From Flagellimonas sp. CMM7 (GTDB lineage: Bacteria > Bacteroidota > Bacteroidia > Flavobacteriales > Flavobacteriaceae), in the NCBI RefSeq assembly GCF_021390195.1, contig NZ_CP090003.1:1972001-2036000 (forward strand): a stretch of DNA of 64,000 bases, read 5' to 3'. Numbering within the stretch: the first letter of the stretch is position 1; every line of letters begins with the position of its first letter. The notes under the pieces are model-generated. The model was not told where the DNA came from. It was given only the letters and a program-made list of their open reading frames with translations, and did no database searches. Made by a program: the position numbers and the translations under genes. Of the stretch, positions 9,558-17,866 are shown in pieces.

Positions 9558-11149
9558 TGAGAAAAATAACCCTTATTCTTAGTTGTTTTTTAATGGGTAT
9601 TGGAGTCGTTTTGGCCCAAGAACAACCCAAAATTTTGGTTCAACCCTATTTACAGGATGCTGAACCCAATTCCATCACTATAAAATGGGAGACCAGTTCT
9701 GGCGAAGAAAGTGTTGTGGAATGGGGAACAACTCCAAAATTGGGTAAAAAAAGTAAGGGCTTTGCTTACGATATCAATTTTTCGGATGCAAGAATACATG
9801 AAGTGAAATTGACCGACCTTAAAAGGTTTACCGAATATTATTATCGAGTTAGGACCGGTAACAAAGTCCATTCTGATATTTTCCAGTTTAAAACCCCTCC
9901 TTTTGCCAGCGATCATGAATCCTTCAACATGGTGGCCATGAGTGATATGCAATTCGACCACAACGAACCCGATAAATTTCGTGAGGTCATTAACGATGGC
10001 TTGATTTCCTACCTAAAAAAAGAACACGGAGGTGGACTCCCCAGTAATTTGGCTATGGTTTTGATTCCAGGTGATCTAGTCGAAAATGGGGCCAAATACC
10101 ATCAATGGAAAGACCATTTTTTTAATCCTGCCGAAAAACTGTTTGCTGAGGTTCCCGTGTATCCCGTTTTGGGCAACCACGAAAGAAATTCTGTTTTTTA
10201 CTTTAAGTATTTCACCCTTCCAGAAAATGGCACTCCGGCTTATGCCGAGCATTGGTGGTATAAAGATTATGGCAATGTTAGGGTTATTGGCCTGAACTCA
10301 AACGACGGTTACCGTGACGTAAGCTATCAATACGAATGGCTTCAAAAAGTGCTGGACGATACAGCTAAAAATGACGACATTGACTTTGTTTTTGCCCAGT
10401 TGCACCACCCCCATAAATCGGAATTATGGATTCCTGGGGAAGTGAAATCCTCTGGGAAAATGGTCAACATGCTAGAGCAATTTTCCACCAAAACCGGTAA
10501 GCCCAGCATTCATTTCTTTGGCCATACCCATGGCTACTCACGCGGGCAATCAAAAGACCATAAACACCTATGGATCAATGTGGCCTCTGCAGGAGGCGCC
10601 ATTGACAATTGGGGTGAATTTGAGGGGCGTGATTATGACGAATTCAGTGTGACCCAAGACGAATACGGATTTGTAATGGTCGAGGTGGATGGAAATCCAG
10701 CAGATCCAAAATTCAAAGTAAAAAGAATAAGTCGTGGCAACCAAGAACATTTTAGGAACAATGAACGTCGTGATAGCATTACCATCTTTAGAAAAACAAG
10801 AAAGCCGAATACCCCAAAACCTATTAGTCCTGCAAATAATAAAACAGTCGATTTTAAAGGAGTGCCTTTAAAGGCCAATGCTTTTGAGAGTTCTTTTAAC
10901 CGAGCTTTTCATGCGGCAAGCCACTGGCAGGTTTCAGAAAAACCGGATTTTGAAAAATTGATCTTTGAACGTTGGAAGCAAAATGAGAACTGGTATTACA
11001 AGGTCAATAGACAGGAAAATGACGACCTGACCGACGAAAAAAACGAACGCTTAAATCCCAATACCACCTATTACTGGAGGGTACGCTACCGAGATCAAAA
11101 TTTGAACTGGAGCGATTGGTCGCAAACCTCATCCTTTAAAACGAATTGA
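9557..11149 (+). CDS. Purple-acid-phosphatase-like metallophosphoesterase with flanking Fn3-like domains
   Basis: 530 residues. A signal peptide (cleavage after VLAQ, ~21) is followed by an Fn3-like purple acid phosphatase N-terminal domain (~24-113). The metallophosphoesterase core (~120-400) shows D130, GD172-173, GNHE206-209, a metal His in LHHPH and GHTH322-325. A second Fn3-like segment ends the protein (~420-530; TTYYWRVRYRD). It should release phosphate from monoesters or diesters in the periplasm or outside the cell. It is the last gene of the SusCD operon, overlapping the preceding stop by one base, and is followed by a strong terminator. It may complete what the phosphodiesterase starts. 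Confidence 0.85.
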   Translation: MRKITLILSCFLMGIGVVLAQEQPKILVQPYLQDAEPNSITIKWETSSGEESVVEWGTTPKLGKKSKGFAYDINFSDARIHEVKLTDLKRFTEYYYRVRTGNKVHSDIFQFKTPPFASDHESFNMVAMSDMQFDHNEPDKFREVINDGLISYLKKEHGGGLPSNLAMVLIPGDLVENGAKYHQWKDHFFNPAEKLFAEVPVYPVLGNHERNSVFYFKYFTLPENGTPAYAEHWWYKDYGNVRVIGLNSNDGYRDVSYQYEWLQKVLDDTAKNDDIDFVFAQLHHPHKSELWIPGEVKSSGKMVNMLEQFSTKTGKPSIHFFGHTHGYSRGQSKDHKHLWINVASAGGAIDNWGEFEGRDYDEFSVTQDEYGFVMVEVDGNPADPKFKVKRISRGNQEHFRNNERRDSITIFRKTRKPNTPKPISPANNKTVDFKGVPLKANAFESSFNRAFHAASHWQVSEKPDFEKLIFERWKQNENWYYKVNRQENDDLTDEKNERLNPNTTYYWRVRYRDQNLNWSDWSQTSSFKTN

Positions 11150-11213
11150 AATAGAGAAAAATATTTAAAGCCTAAGTAGGTTGTTTTATAATTAGTTTGA
11201 GTTAGTTTATCAG

Positions 11214-11240
11214 AGCCCGTGGTTAGCCGTGGGCTTTTTT
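11214..11240 (+). terminator. Intrinsic terminator of the SusCD operon
   Basis: A 9-pair stem (AGCCCGTGG with CCGTGGGCT, two G-T pairs), TTAG loop, then six T. It lies 65 bases after the phosphatase stop. Confidence 0.85.
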
Positions 11241-11409
11241 ACTTTACTTGTTGGTTGAGACATAGGAAAGAAGAATATTTCTCTTATTTTAATATATTTG
11301 ATGTTAAACACGTTCATTTATAATCCGACATGGTTTTGGTGAGTTTTTCGGTGAGTAATCAGATTTATTGATTTATAAACACCTGAAAATAAAGCTAATA
11401 CAAAAATAG

Positions 11410-11430
11410 TTCAGTCCCAGGTGGGACCAC
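11410..11430 (+). other. Truncated tRNA 3'-end remnant (possible attachment-site footprint)
   Basis: The segment reads like the end of a tRNA: TTC-type T-loop, T-stem 3' strand CCAGG, acceptor strand TGGGACC and discriminator A. The matching T-stem 5' strand and everything upstream are absent (AT-rich DNA instead), so no whole tRNA exists. It is followed by a terminator hairpin, as tRNA genes usually are. Such partial copies arise when an element integrates at a tRNA. No integrase is seen in the window. Confidence 0.4.
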
Positions 11431-11438
11431 TTCTTTTT

Positions 11439-11465
11439 AAAACCCTTGCATTCGCAAGGGTTTTT
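11439..11465 (+). terminator. Intrinsic terminator after the tRNA-like remnant
   Basis: Perfect stem AACCCTTGC / GCAAGGGTT with ATTC loop, preceded by an A/T stretch and followed by T residues. No gene lies directly upstream, which fits a relic of a tRNA transcription unit. Apart from this, the other terminator and the tRNA remnant, I see nothing coding between 11150 and 11561. Confidence 0.7.
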
Positions 11466-11561
11466 ATGTTTTAAAGCTGATTTCTACAATACAAAAAAAG
11501 CTTTGTTACAATATCTCGACTATGCTTGGTAGGGGATTAAAAAGGACTACTCTTAGTGTGT

Positions 11562-11972
11562 TTATTGGAATATCTCACTAATTTGAACAACAGGTTGAAT
11601 ATTGGTGTAATTTGGGATGTCACCCACAATTTTTTCCGCATTTGGTCCGAAAGAATTTTGATAGGCCGAGAGCTTGTCAAAGTATAAATATCCAATAGCC
11701 AAATATGGAATTGCTTCATCTGGAGTCCTCCCCGCTATTCCTTTATCAATTTTTGAAAGCTTTAATGAATCACCCAATAAATTTGCCACCATTGGCATGT
11801 GTTTATTGGAATAGTAATCCATGTCAAATGTTTTTCCTTCACCATTCGGATATAATATGGTCACTTTGACCATACCCTTTTTACTTTTGGAGGCATCAAT
11901 TGCGGTACTCCGTTGGCAACTTAAAAATAGCGCAGTGGCAGCCAGGATTAAGAGGAGGATTTTGGTTTTCAT
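11562..11972 (-). CDS. EthD-family lipoprotein
   Basis: 136 residues. The lipobox is ALFLSC (Cys19). Residues ~34-130 form one ferredoxin-like EthD domain: VKVTILYPNGEG strand, the YYSNKHMPMV helix with conserved His, and a C-terminal YLYFDKLSAYQ segment. EthD proteins are small dimeric barrels, some involved in degradation of organic molecules; most are uncharacterised, and a lipid-anchored version suggests periplasmic action. First of a run of five minus-strand genes with unrelated functions, separated by gaps and more AT-rich than the phosphorus locus. Confidence 0.75.
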   Translation of the reverse strand: MKTKILLLILAATALFLSCQRSTAIDASKSKKGMVKVTILYPNGEGKTFDMDYYSNKHMPMVANLLGDSLKLSKIDKGIAGRTPDEAIPYLAIGYLYFDKLSAYQNSFGPNAEKIVGDIPNYTNIQPVVQISEIFQ

Positions 11973-12059
11973 TTTGTTTAGATTTAATACGTTGTTAAAA
12001 GGTAATGTTTTTTATGGCCGCTGTCGACAACAATTTTTATTCTTCTTGTACATCCGTTT

Positions 12060-12548
12060 TTAGTGCTCAAGAACACCTCTAATTTCATTTATGAATTTCA
12101 AGGATTCCACTTCGATTTGCTCCGTAAGCTTCTCCTCATTATCAAAATCAAGCTGTTCTGCCAGTGTATGGTCAATAATTGAAAGACTATTGTCAATCGA
12201 TTTTGCCAATGGGTATTTACTCCAATTGCTATCTTTAAATAGCGCCCAATAGTTCTTCCTAATATTTTTATTTTGGCCAGATAAGCAGATTTCAAATCGC
12301 ATCAACTCATGATTGAATATGATAACAAATTTCAATTTCAATTTTTTTAATTCTTGAGTAGTTAAAGAAAAGTAGGAGCAGTCCATAGTACCCTGATACA
12401 GACTTCCAAATATAAAATCAGAAGCATATTCCTTTCTAAAATGACTCCGTAGGTCTTTGATGTAGTTTATCTGTTTGATATACTCTCGCTTTGTCTCGGA
12501 TTGCATGTCCATTTTTATTTTTTCCAAATAACGCGCAGCGCCTTGCAT
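12060..12548 (-). CDS. Conserved hypothetical protein (DUF7000-like)
   Basis: 162 residues, no signal peptide or membrane segment. The pattern of a helical N-terminus with YIKDLRSHF, a GSLYQGTMDCSYFS stretch, a strand-rich FVIIFNHELMRFEICLSGQNK segment and an alpha-helical tail matches my memory of a small Bacteroidota family (DUF7000) of unknown function. It lies 18 bases upstream (in + coordinates) of the deacetylase gene and probably follows it in one transcript. No function is proposed. Confidence 0.65.
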   Translation of the reverse strand: MQGAARYLEKIKMDMQSETKREYIKQINYIKDLRSHFRKEYASDFIFGSLYQGTMDCSYFSLTTQELKKLKLKFVIIFNHELMRFEICLSGQNKNIRKNYWALFKDSNWSKYPLAKSIDNSLSIIDHTLAEQLDFDNEEKLTEQIEVESLKFINEIRGVLEH

Positions 12549-12566
12549 ATGCTTTTCTCATCTTGA

Positions 12567-13532
12567 TTAAAGGCCAAGTTTATTCATTTTGTCCTTTTCA
12601 TATTGGCTGTCTTCTGCGGGATATCTTAATGATTTTTCATATTTCCTAGACTGATTGGCCATAGAATAAATTAAGCTTTCTCCAGCAAAATCAGGGTCGG
12701 GTATGTTTTTAAATATATTGTCTTTATAAGCTGTATCCGCATTTATCACTTCCCATCCTTCTTTTTTGAACTTTTCAATGAGGTCACCTAAAAATAACGC
12801 GGATGTTAGGTTATGATGTAGCAAAAGGGTGTGGTTAATGTGTCTTTCGTTCATCTGGTAAGAAAGTTTCTCATAGTAGTTGGCCCTTTCCATGATGTGT
12901 CGTAAATAAAAGTCTTTATACTTTTCAACTTCTGCTTTTTCAACACCTACATCTCTAATTCTGGCAATTAGACGTTGATTTACATACCAATCGGATGCAT
13001 CAATGGTAACATAGCCGTTTGAGTAATTGTTTTCAGCAAGAATGGTTCTAATACTATCCACTTTTAACTTATTTTCTCCTTCTTTTAAATAAGGGAATCG
13101 AAATAGTTTAATGCTATTGTCAAATTTTGAAATGATTGAGTCCGTTCTTTTCAATTCGTTTTCAAAGAGGAGTGCTGTGTTTTTTTCGGAATTGAAAAAG
13201 GGATGTGTATATGTATGATTCGCTATTTTATGCCCTCTATTGTTCCAACTATTCAGTAAGAATTGACCTTTTTCATCTGTTTTATTCCTGCCTGTAACAA
13301 AAAAAATCGCTTTTAGGTTTTCATTTTCAAGATGGGTCAATATCATTTCGTTCCATTCCTCAAATTTATAATCAACTATATCGCTGGTTATGCCGTCATC
13401 GAAGGTTAAACTGACTACCGGTTTGTTTTTTGTGTTGGTATTTATGGCTTTTTCTGATTGGGTTGATGTTGACTTTTTGCATCCAAACAGAATCACTAAA
13501 AGAATGAAAGGGATGAACTGGTTTTGATTCAT
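12567..13532 (-). CDS. Polysaccharide deacetylase (NodB-type) lipoprotein
   Basis: 321 residues. The lipobox is ILFGC (Cys18). NodB homology: motif 1 LTFDDGI (catalytic base and metal Asp), motif 2 HTYTHP (metal His residues), and a later LFRFPYLKEG segment in the motif 3 position. The C-terminal third diverges, as is common in Bacteroidota carbohydrate esterase family 4-like proteins. Expected to remove N- or O-acetyl groups from a glycan at the cell surface or in the periplasm. Followed in the same direction by the DUF7000-like gene 18 bases away. Confidence 0.8.
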   Translation of the reverse strand: MNQNQFIPFILLVILFGCKKSTSTQSEKAINTNTKNKPVVSLTFDDGITSDIVDYKFEEWNEMILTHLENENLKAIFFVTGRNKTDEKGQFLLNSWNNRGHKIANHTYTHPFFNSEKNTALLFENELKRTDSIISKFDNSIKLFRFPYLKEGENKLKVDSIRTILAENNYSNGYVTIDASDWYVNQRLIARIRDVGVEKAEVEKYKDFYLRHIMERANYYEKLSYQMNERHINHTLLLHHNLTSALFLGDLIEKFKKEGWEVINADTAYKDNIFKNIPDPDFAGESLIYSMANQSRKYEKSLRYPAEDSQYEKDKMNKLGL

Positions 13533-13568
13533 TTGTTTGTCATTTTGGTTTGAAGCCCACAGTGTACA

Positions 13569-14489
13569 TTATTTTTTTATCTCAATGACGACATTTCCTT
13601 TTTTATGCCCTTTGTCCACATATTCATGTGCGCTTACGATTTCGTTCAATGGAAAACACCTATCAATAAAAGGGATTAATTTTTCTTTTTCTGCCAGTTC
13701 TTTTATTCTTTTAAGATGTTCGCTTTTTTCTGTTGTAAGCATCTTAACCGAAACAAAAACACCCTCATTATTCAAAACTTTTTTTGCTCTTGCCTTAGTT
13801 GTTTTACCAACAGCATCAAAAACAATATCGAATTTATCTTCGAGTAATGAATAATCTTCTTTTTTATAGTCAATAGAACTATCTGCCCCTAAAGATTTAA
13901 CCATGTCAAAATTTGAACTGCTGCATATTGCCATAACAAATGTTCCTTGCTGTTTTGCCAACTGAACAGCATAACTGCCTACACTGCCAGAAGCGCCATA
14001 AACCAATATTTTTTGTCCTGCCTTAATATTTGCTTTTTCCAATAGATACATGGCGGTCATTCCCCCTATGGGCAAAGCAGCCGCTTCTTTAAAATTAAGG
14101 TTTACAGGCTTTAAACTAATAACCCCGTGTTTCCACTCTTGAGGCACACAAATGTATTCCGCATATGAACCAGTGTTTAGCATTGTAGTAGTGCCAAATA
14201 CACTATCGCCAATATTAAATTTTGTGATGTTTTTTCCTTTTCCTTCAATGACTCCGGCCAGCTCATGTCCCAAAATTTTCTTTTTTGGTTTAAAGAGTCC
14301 AAATATAAGTCTAGCAGGAAGCCAGAACAGCGGAGGAAAATCCGACCCGCGTAGCCTTACATCTCCAGAAGTAACGGTAGCCGCATAAATTTTGATAAGA
14401 ATTTCATCGTCGTTTGGCTGTGGTTTTTCCAATTCCGTTAACTCAAGGACGGTTGGGGGACCATATTCATTATAGACTGCCGCTTTCAT
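13569..14489 (-). CDS. MDR-family NAD(P)-dependent alcohol dehydrogenase / quinone oxidoreductase
   Basis: 306 residues. The N-terminal GroES-like domain has GHELAGVIEG, and the Rossmann domain carries YGASGSVGSYAVQLAK for NADP(H). The structural and catalytic zinc cysteines of classical alcohol dehydrogenases are missing, placing it with zinc-free quinone oxidoreductase-like enzymes. Cytoplasmic reductase of quinones or enones; substrate not predictable. Separate from its neighbours (36 and 60 base gaps) and part of the mixed accessory block. Confidence 0.85.
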   Translation of the reverse strand: MKAAVYNEYGPPTVLELTELEKPQPNDDEILIKIYAATVTSGDVRLRGSDFPPLFWLPARLIFGLFKPKKKILGHELAGVIEGKGKNITKFNIGDSVFGTTTMLNTGSYAEYICVPQEWKHGVISLKPVNLNFKEAAALPIGGMTAMYLLEKANIKAGQKILVYGASGSVGSYAVQLAKQQGTFVMAICSSSNFDMVKSLGADSSIDYKKEDYSLLEDKFDIVFDAVGKTTKARAKKVLNNEGVFVSVKMLTTEKSEHLKRIKELAEKEKLIPFIDRCFPLNEIVSAHEYVDKGHKKGNVVIEIKK

Positions 14490-14549
14490 AATTTTTGGTT
14501 AAGTACTAAGCCCTCATTAATTATTATTGGCGGGTTGCATGTTTATTTT

Positions 14550-15092
14550 CTAAAAATCCATTGGATCATCTTCAACAATTGCGTAATGGTAATTATCTTT
14601 CCATTCCCCCCGAATAGGAAGTATTTTTCTTCTTAAACCTTCCCTTGTCATTCCCGATTTTTCAAGAACCCTTATTGAAGCCATGTTCTCAGTTGAAACA
14701 CCAGCCTCTATTTTATGTAGCTTAAAATCATTAAATCCGGCCTTTATTAAAGTTTTTGACACTTCAGTAGCATATCCATTTCCCCAATAAGAAGGTGCTA
14801 TTTTGTAATAGATTTCACCAAGCTTAAACTTGTTTAAAGATAAGGTCATTCCTGCAATACCAATAAATTCATCAGTGGATTTAACGGTAATTTTCCAAAA
14901 ATATAATTTTCTTTTTTCTGATTTTTGGTCATCAATCATTGGGCGAATAGATTCTTTCGTTTCTTCAATATCTTTTGGAATACCAAGCGTATTATATTCA
15001 TCAACTTCAGAATAAGAATGAAGCCTATGAATATCTGATAAATCATCCCAATTGACCTCTTGTAGTTTTAATCGTTCAGATTCTAAGTTCAT
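14550..15092 (-). CDS. GNAT acetyltransferase, RimJ/RimL-like
   Basis: 180 residues. The RimJ-type start ESERLKLQEVNWDDL, the acetyl-CoA loop region YWGNGYATEVSKTLI, and the late VSTENMASIRVLEKSGMTREG motif are all present. It would transfer an acetyl group to an amine: ribosomal protein, small molecule or antibiotic. Stand-alone gene in the accessory block, 35 bases from the next lipoprotein gene on the same strand. Confidence 0.88.
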   Translation of the reverse strand: MNLESERLKLQEVNWDDLSDIHRLHSYSEVDEYNTLGIPKDIEETKESIRPMIDDQKSEKRKLYFWKITVKSTDEFIGIAGMTLSLNKFKLGEIYYKIAPSYWGNGYATEVSKTLIKAGFNDFKLHKIEAGVSTENMASIRVLEKSGMTREGLRRKILPIRGEWKDNYHYAIVEDDPMDF

Positions 15093-15127
15093 CTTGTTTT
15101 AGTTGATTAAAATTGTTGGTATTTTCT

Positions 15128-15694
15128 CTAATTTTCTTTTTCATACAACTCAATTGCTTTTAAATATTTTAGGCCTCCTTTTTTGGTTTGGTCGTGTATG
15201 AACCCTTTCAATTCAGGATGATGTTCATCAATCCAACTCAAAAGATTACTTCTATTTTTAACAAATACATCATCCTTAAAATCTACGTAGTCAGTTGTTT
15301 CAATGCTGATTATTTTATCATCATCAAATCGGATAGTTTGATTGGTGACAATTGGTCCTTCATGAAGAAAAAAGATTCTTTTATCTATTTTTGAAACCCT
15401 TGCTTTTACAACCCCGTTTTCATGCTCAATTTGAAGAGTTTCGTACGTGGGGTCAAATACGGAATCCCATTTCAACCATTCAATATATTCTGCTAGAGAA
15501 AATGTCTGCTCATAGTCACTTTCTTTGGTGACAAGACTATCTGTCAACAAAACTGCTATTCTGGAATCATCAGAGTTGTCAAGAACCTTGTAGTATTGTT
15601 TTGCAATTTCAAGTTTGTCAATTTCGTTTTTAGAATTTTTACAGGATGTAAATCCAATTGTCAATAACAATGCTAGAACTATAATTTTATTCAT
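15128..15694 (-). CDS. Hypothetical lipoprotein, possibly NTF2-like
   Basis: 188 residues. The lipobox is GFTSC (Cys18). The following ~115 residues (IAKQYYKVLDNSD... VTKESDYEQTFS... WLKWDSVF... VTNQTIRFDDDKI) have the helix-then-curved-sheet order of NTF2/SnoaL-like domains, but I see no catalytic residues. The C-terminal ~50 residues are charged and probably helical. No function is proposed. First transcribed of the minus-strand accessory genes; the 290 bases to its right contain no supported gene. Confidence 0.6.
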   Translation of the reverse strand: MNKIIVLALLLTIGFTSCKNSKNEIDKLEIAKQYYKVLDNSDDSRIAVLLTDSLVTKESDYEQTFSLAEYIEWLKWDSVFDPTYETLQIEHENGVVKARVSKIDKRIFFLHEGPIVTNQTIRFDDDKIISIETTDYVDFKDDVFVKNRSNLLSWIDEHHPELKGFIHDQTKKGGLKYLKAIELYEKEN

Positions 15695-15984
15695 TGGTGT
15701 TTAGTTACGTATTACTCATTTTTAATATGTTCATCAACATTTTTGGACTGACCCTCTTCGTTGCTTTAACCCATTCTGCAATTAGCTTATTTAGGAAATC
15801 CGAAACGTATGAATATAGTACTCAAGCAAAAAGGTAATGATAACTTACTAAAATATGGTTATTTTACACGTACTTAAAATCGTATTGTGGAATTCGGGCG
15901 TGACCAGAAGCATGACCGTTCAAAAGTAAGTTTCAAAAACAGGGGACATAGTTTGGATAAAGGCAATAATTATAAAGTGACAAA

Positions 15985-16446
15985 ATGAATAAATTCTTAT
16001 TATTAGCATCATTGTTGACCCTGTCATTGAGTGGTTTTGCTCAGGATAAAGACAATTGGGAATTGGTTTATCATAATGATGTGGAAGGAAATACTATTGA
16101 AGGAAATATTGAGGCCCTAATTGAAGCAGTAAGAAGAGGAGATGAAGTAAGGATTTATTGGTCGGCTCAAAGTCCAAATGATAAAACCAAAAAAGTTGAA
16201 CACTTTGCCGATGCAAAATTCCTTACTGTTTTAAGCGATTCCATTGTATTTGCACAGATTGATCCAATTATAGGCCAAACACCGGATTTTGATTCGCAAA
16301 CCATAAAGTTTAAAGAAAACCTTCAGTGGTCATTACTCGCAGCAAGCAATGGAAAATCTGATACCATGATGAGAAATGTGGTAACGGGTGAAATTATAGG
16401 ACATAATTTGGTTCCTTTTGCAATTAAATGGTATACAAGGAATTAA
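15985..16446 (+). CDS. Secreted hypothetical protein (VirK-like pattern)
   Basis: 153 residues. A signal peptide (cleavage after GFAQ, ~20) precedes a compact domain containing RRGDEVRIYWSAQ, WSLLAASNGKSDTMMRNVVTGEI and a final FAIKWY. The W-x(6)-NGKSDTM-x-NVVTG block recalls the small periplasmic VirK-like family, of unknown biochemical role. Single gene with its own gaps on both sides; no link to the MarR gene that follows is evident. Confidence 0.6.
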   Translation: MNKFLLLASLLTLSLSGFAQDKDNWELVYHNDVEGNTIEGNIEALIEAVRRGDEVRIYWSAQSPNDKTKKVEHFADAKFLTVLSDSIVFAQIDPIIGQTPDFDSQTIKFKENLQWSLLAASNGKSDTMMRNVVTGEIIGHNLVPFAIKWYTRN

Positions 16447-16488
16447 ATGTTTTCAAACAAAAAACAGTGCGGATAAATAATTAAATAT

Positions 16489-16519
16489 GTTGCATATACA
16501 ACTTATATGTGTACCTTTG
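16489..16519 (+). promoter_or_regulatory. Promoter and operator of the marR-like gene
   Basis: The palindromic half-sites GTTG-CATATA-CAAC (16489-16502) cover a -33 TTG (16490-16492). After 19 bases comes the Bacteroidota -7 element TACCTTTG (16512-16519). The ATG at 16524 is only four bases later, so the transcript is probably leaderless or nearly so. Binding of the MarR protein here would block its own promoter. Confidence 0.65.
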
Positions 16520-16523
16520 TTGC

Positions 16524-16925
16524 ATGAAGTATCAACTAGAACAATGTATAGGGTCTAGGATAAGGCGTTTATCCCGAATAGCTGACAGACATATCAGAAG
16601 TTTTTTAGGAGACCATAAAATAACCGAGAACCAAATGACCATCCTCTTCACATTACATGAACTGGGGAAGGTGGAGCAGGGTAAAGTAGGAGAAGTACTT
16701 TGTCTTGAACGATCTACGGTTAGTAGAAACATCAAACTTTTGGAAAAGCAAAACCTAATACTGCGCACCTCAGAATATAGACCAGAGGTTGAACTGACCG
16801 AAGAAGGCCTGGATTTGGTTAACATACTTATCCCTCAATGGGAAAAGGCCATGGATGTACTCGTAGAACAAATACAAGGAGACGGAATGAAAAGCCTTAA
16901 AATGCTAGAAAACAGAATGCATTAA
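16524..16925 (+). CDS. MarR-family regulator
   Basis: 133 residues from the ATG at 16524; the GTG at 16509 lies in the -7 promoter element, so it is not used. Winged-helix layout: helix pair ITENQMTILFTLHEL, recognition region EQGKVGEVLCLERSTVSRNIKLLEKQNL, and wing ILRTSEYRPEVELTEEG, with a C-terminal dimerisation helix. Likely represses itself and the alpha/beta hydrolase gene 47 bases downstream, because both promoters carry the same GTTG-N6-CAAC palindrome. The inducer is unknown, perhaps a substrate of the hydrolase. Confidence 0.85.
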   Translation: MKYQLEQCIGSRIRRLSRIADRHIRSFLGDHKITENQMTILFTLHELGKVEQGKVGEVLCLERSTVSRNIKLLEKQNLILRTSEYRPEVELTEEGLDLVNILIPQWEKAMDVLVEQIQGDGMKSLKMLENRMH

Positions 16926-16941
16926 AAAATTTGAACATAAA

Positions 16942-16955
16942 GTTGTATATACAAC
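16942..16955. promoter_or_regulatory. Perfect palindromic operator upstream of the alpha/beta hydrolase gene
   Basis: GTTGTATATACAAC is a perfect 14-base palindrome and differs in one base from the site over the marR promoter. It overlaps the expected -33 area of the hydrolase gene; a weak -7-like TAACTTTT follows at 16963. Confidence 0.65.
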
Positions 16956-16972
16956 ATAAATTTAACTTTTAA

Positions 16973-17866
16973 ATGAATAACATGAAAACAAATCAAGAGA
17001 ATTCGAAATTATTGAATACCAAAATGGTACGTGTTCAGAAATTTGGTCTGAATATCCGGTATGCAGAACTTGGTAATAGCAATAAACCAACCATATTGCT
17101 GTTACATGGGGTTCCTGAAAACCTCCATGCATGGTATGATATTGCACCGGCATTATCCAAGAATTACCATGTTTTAGCTATTGACTGGCCCGGTTTTGGG
17201 GGCAGTGATGCCTTTACTGATTTACAAGATCACAATCCGCGCACTTTTGCTGCCATAGGCATGGATTTTCTGGAGACACTTCAAATTGAGTTTGCACATA
17301 TTATGGCTACGGACATTGGGTTTACGCCGGCTTTGATCATGGGGGTAGAAAATCCCGAACAGATTGGCCAGATGGTGGTGATGGACGGAATTCCATTCCC
17401 TACAACGGCTTACTCTTCATGGGAGTTGAGAAGTTTTGGACGAAAGAACTCCATTACGGCAAAAGCATTGATCAAATGGTTCCCAAAAATTTCTGCCAAG
17501 ATTGCCTATTACAAGGGGTTTTATAAGGGGAACAATATACCCAAAGAAATTCAGGAGGAATTCTTGGCAGATGGCTATAAGAAAACTACCCAGAATGCAT
17601 TTTTATCCTATTTCCAAAACAATGCGCCAGGGCAGGCCTATTTGGAAAGCAGGATTCAGGAAATTCAACAACCCGTGTTGGTCGTCTGGGGAAGCCATGA
17701 CCGTTTTATCAATGTTAAACTAGGATCACTTTTGACAGAAAGATTGCCTAATGCACACTTTGAGATTGTAGAGGACTCAGGACATTTTGTTCATATGGAT
17801 AAGCCCGAGGCCCTGCTCAAGATTACTACGGAATTCCTAAAACTTCATCCAATTCCAGGTATTTAG
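16973..17866 (+). CDS. Alpha/beta hydrolase with Asp nucleophile (epoxide hydrolase / haloalkane dehalogenase-like)
   Basis: 297 residues; the ATG at 16982 is an alternative start. The oxyanion motif is HGVP (45-48), as in epoxide hydrolases. The nucleophile elbow reads ATDIGFT with Asp114 in place of the Ser of ordinary esterases, the acid is probably D243 (WGSHDRF) and the base H271 (SGHFVH). A cap domain lies at ~145-225. These residues point to epoxide hydrolase or haloalkane dehalogenase chemistry through an ester intermediate, in the cytoplasm. It is controlled, by inference, by the adjacent MarR protein. Its 3' end overlaps the convergent DoxX remnant by 41 bases. Confidence 0.82.
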   Translation: MNNMKTNQENSKLLNTKMVRVQKFGLNIRYAELGNSNKPTILLLHGVPENLHAWYDIAPALSKNYHVLAIDWPGFGGSDAFTDLQDHNPRTFAAIGMDFLETLQIEFAHIMATDIGFTPALIMGVENPEQIGQMVVMDGIPFPTTAYSSWELRSFGRKNSITAKALIKWFPKISAKIAYYKGFYKGNNIPKEIQEEFLADGYKKTTQNAFLSYFQNNAPGQAYLESRIQEIQQPVLVVWGSHDRFINVKLGSLLTERLPNAHFEIVEDSGHFVHMDKPEALLKITTEFLKLHPIPGI

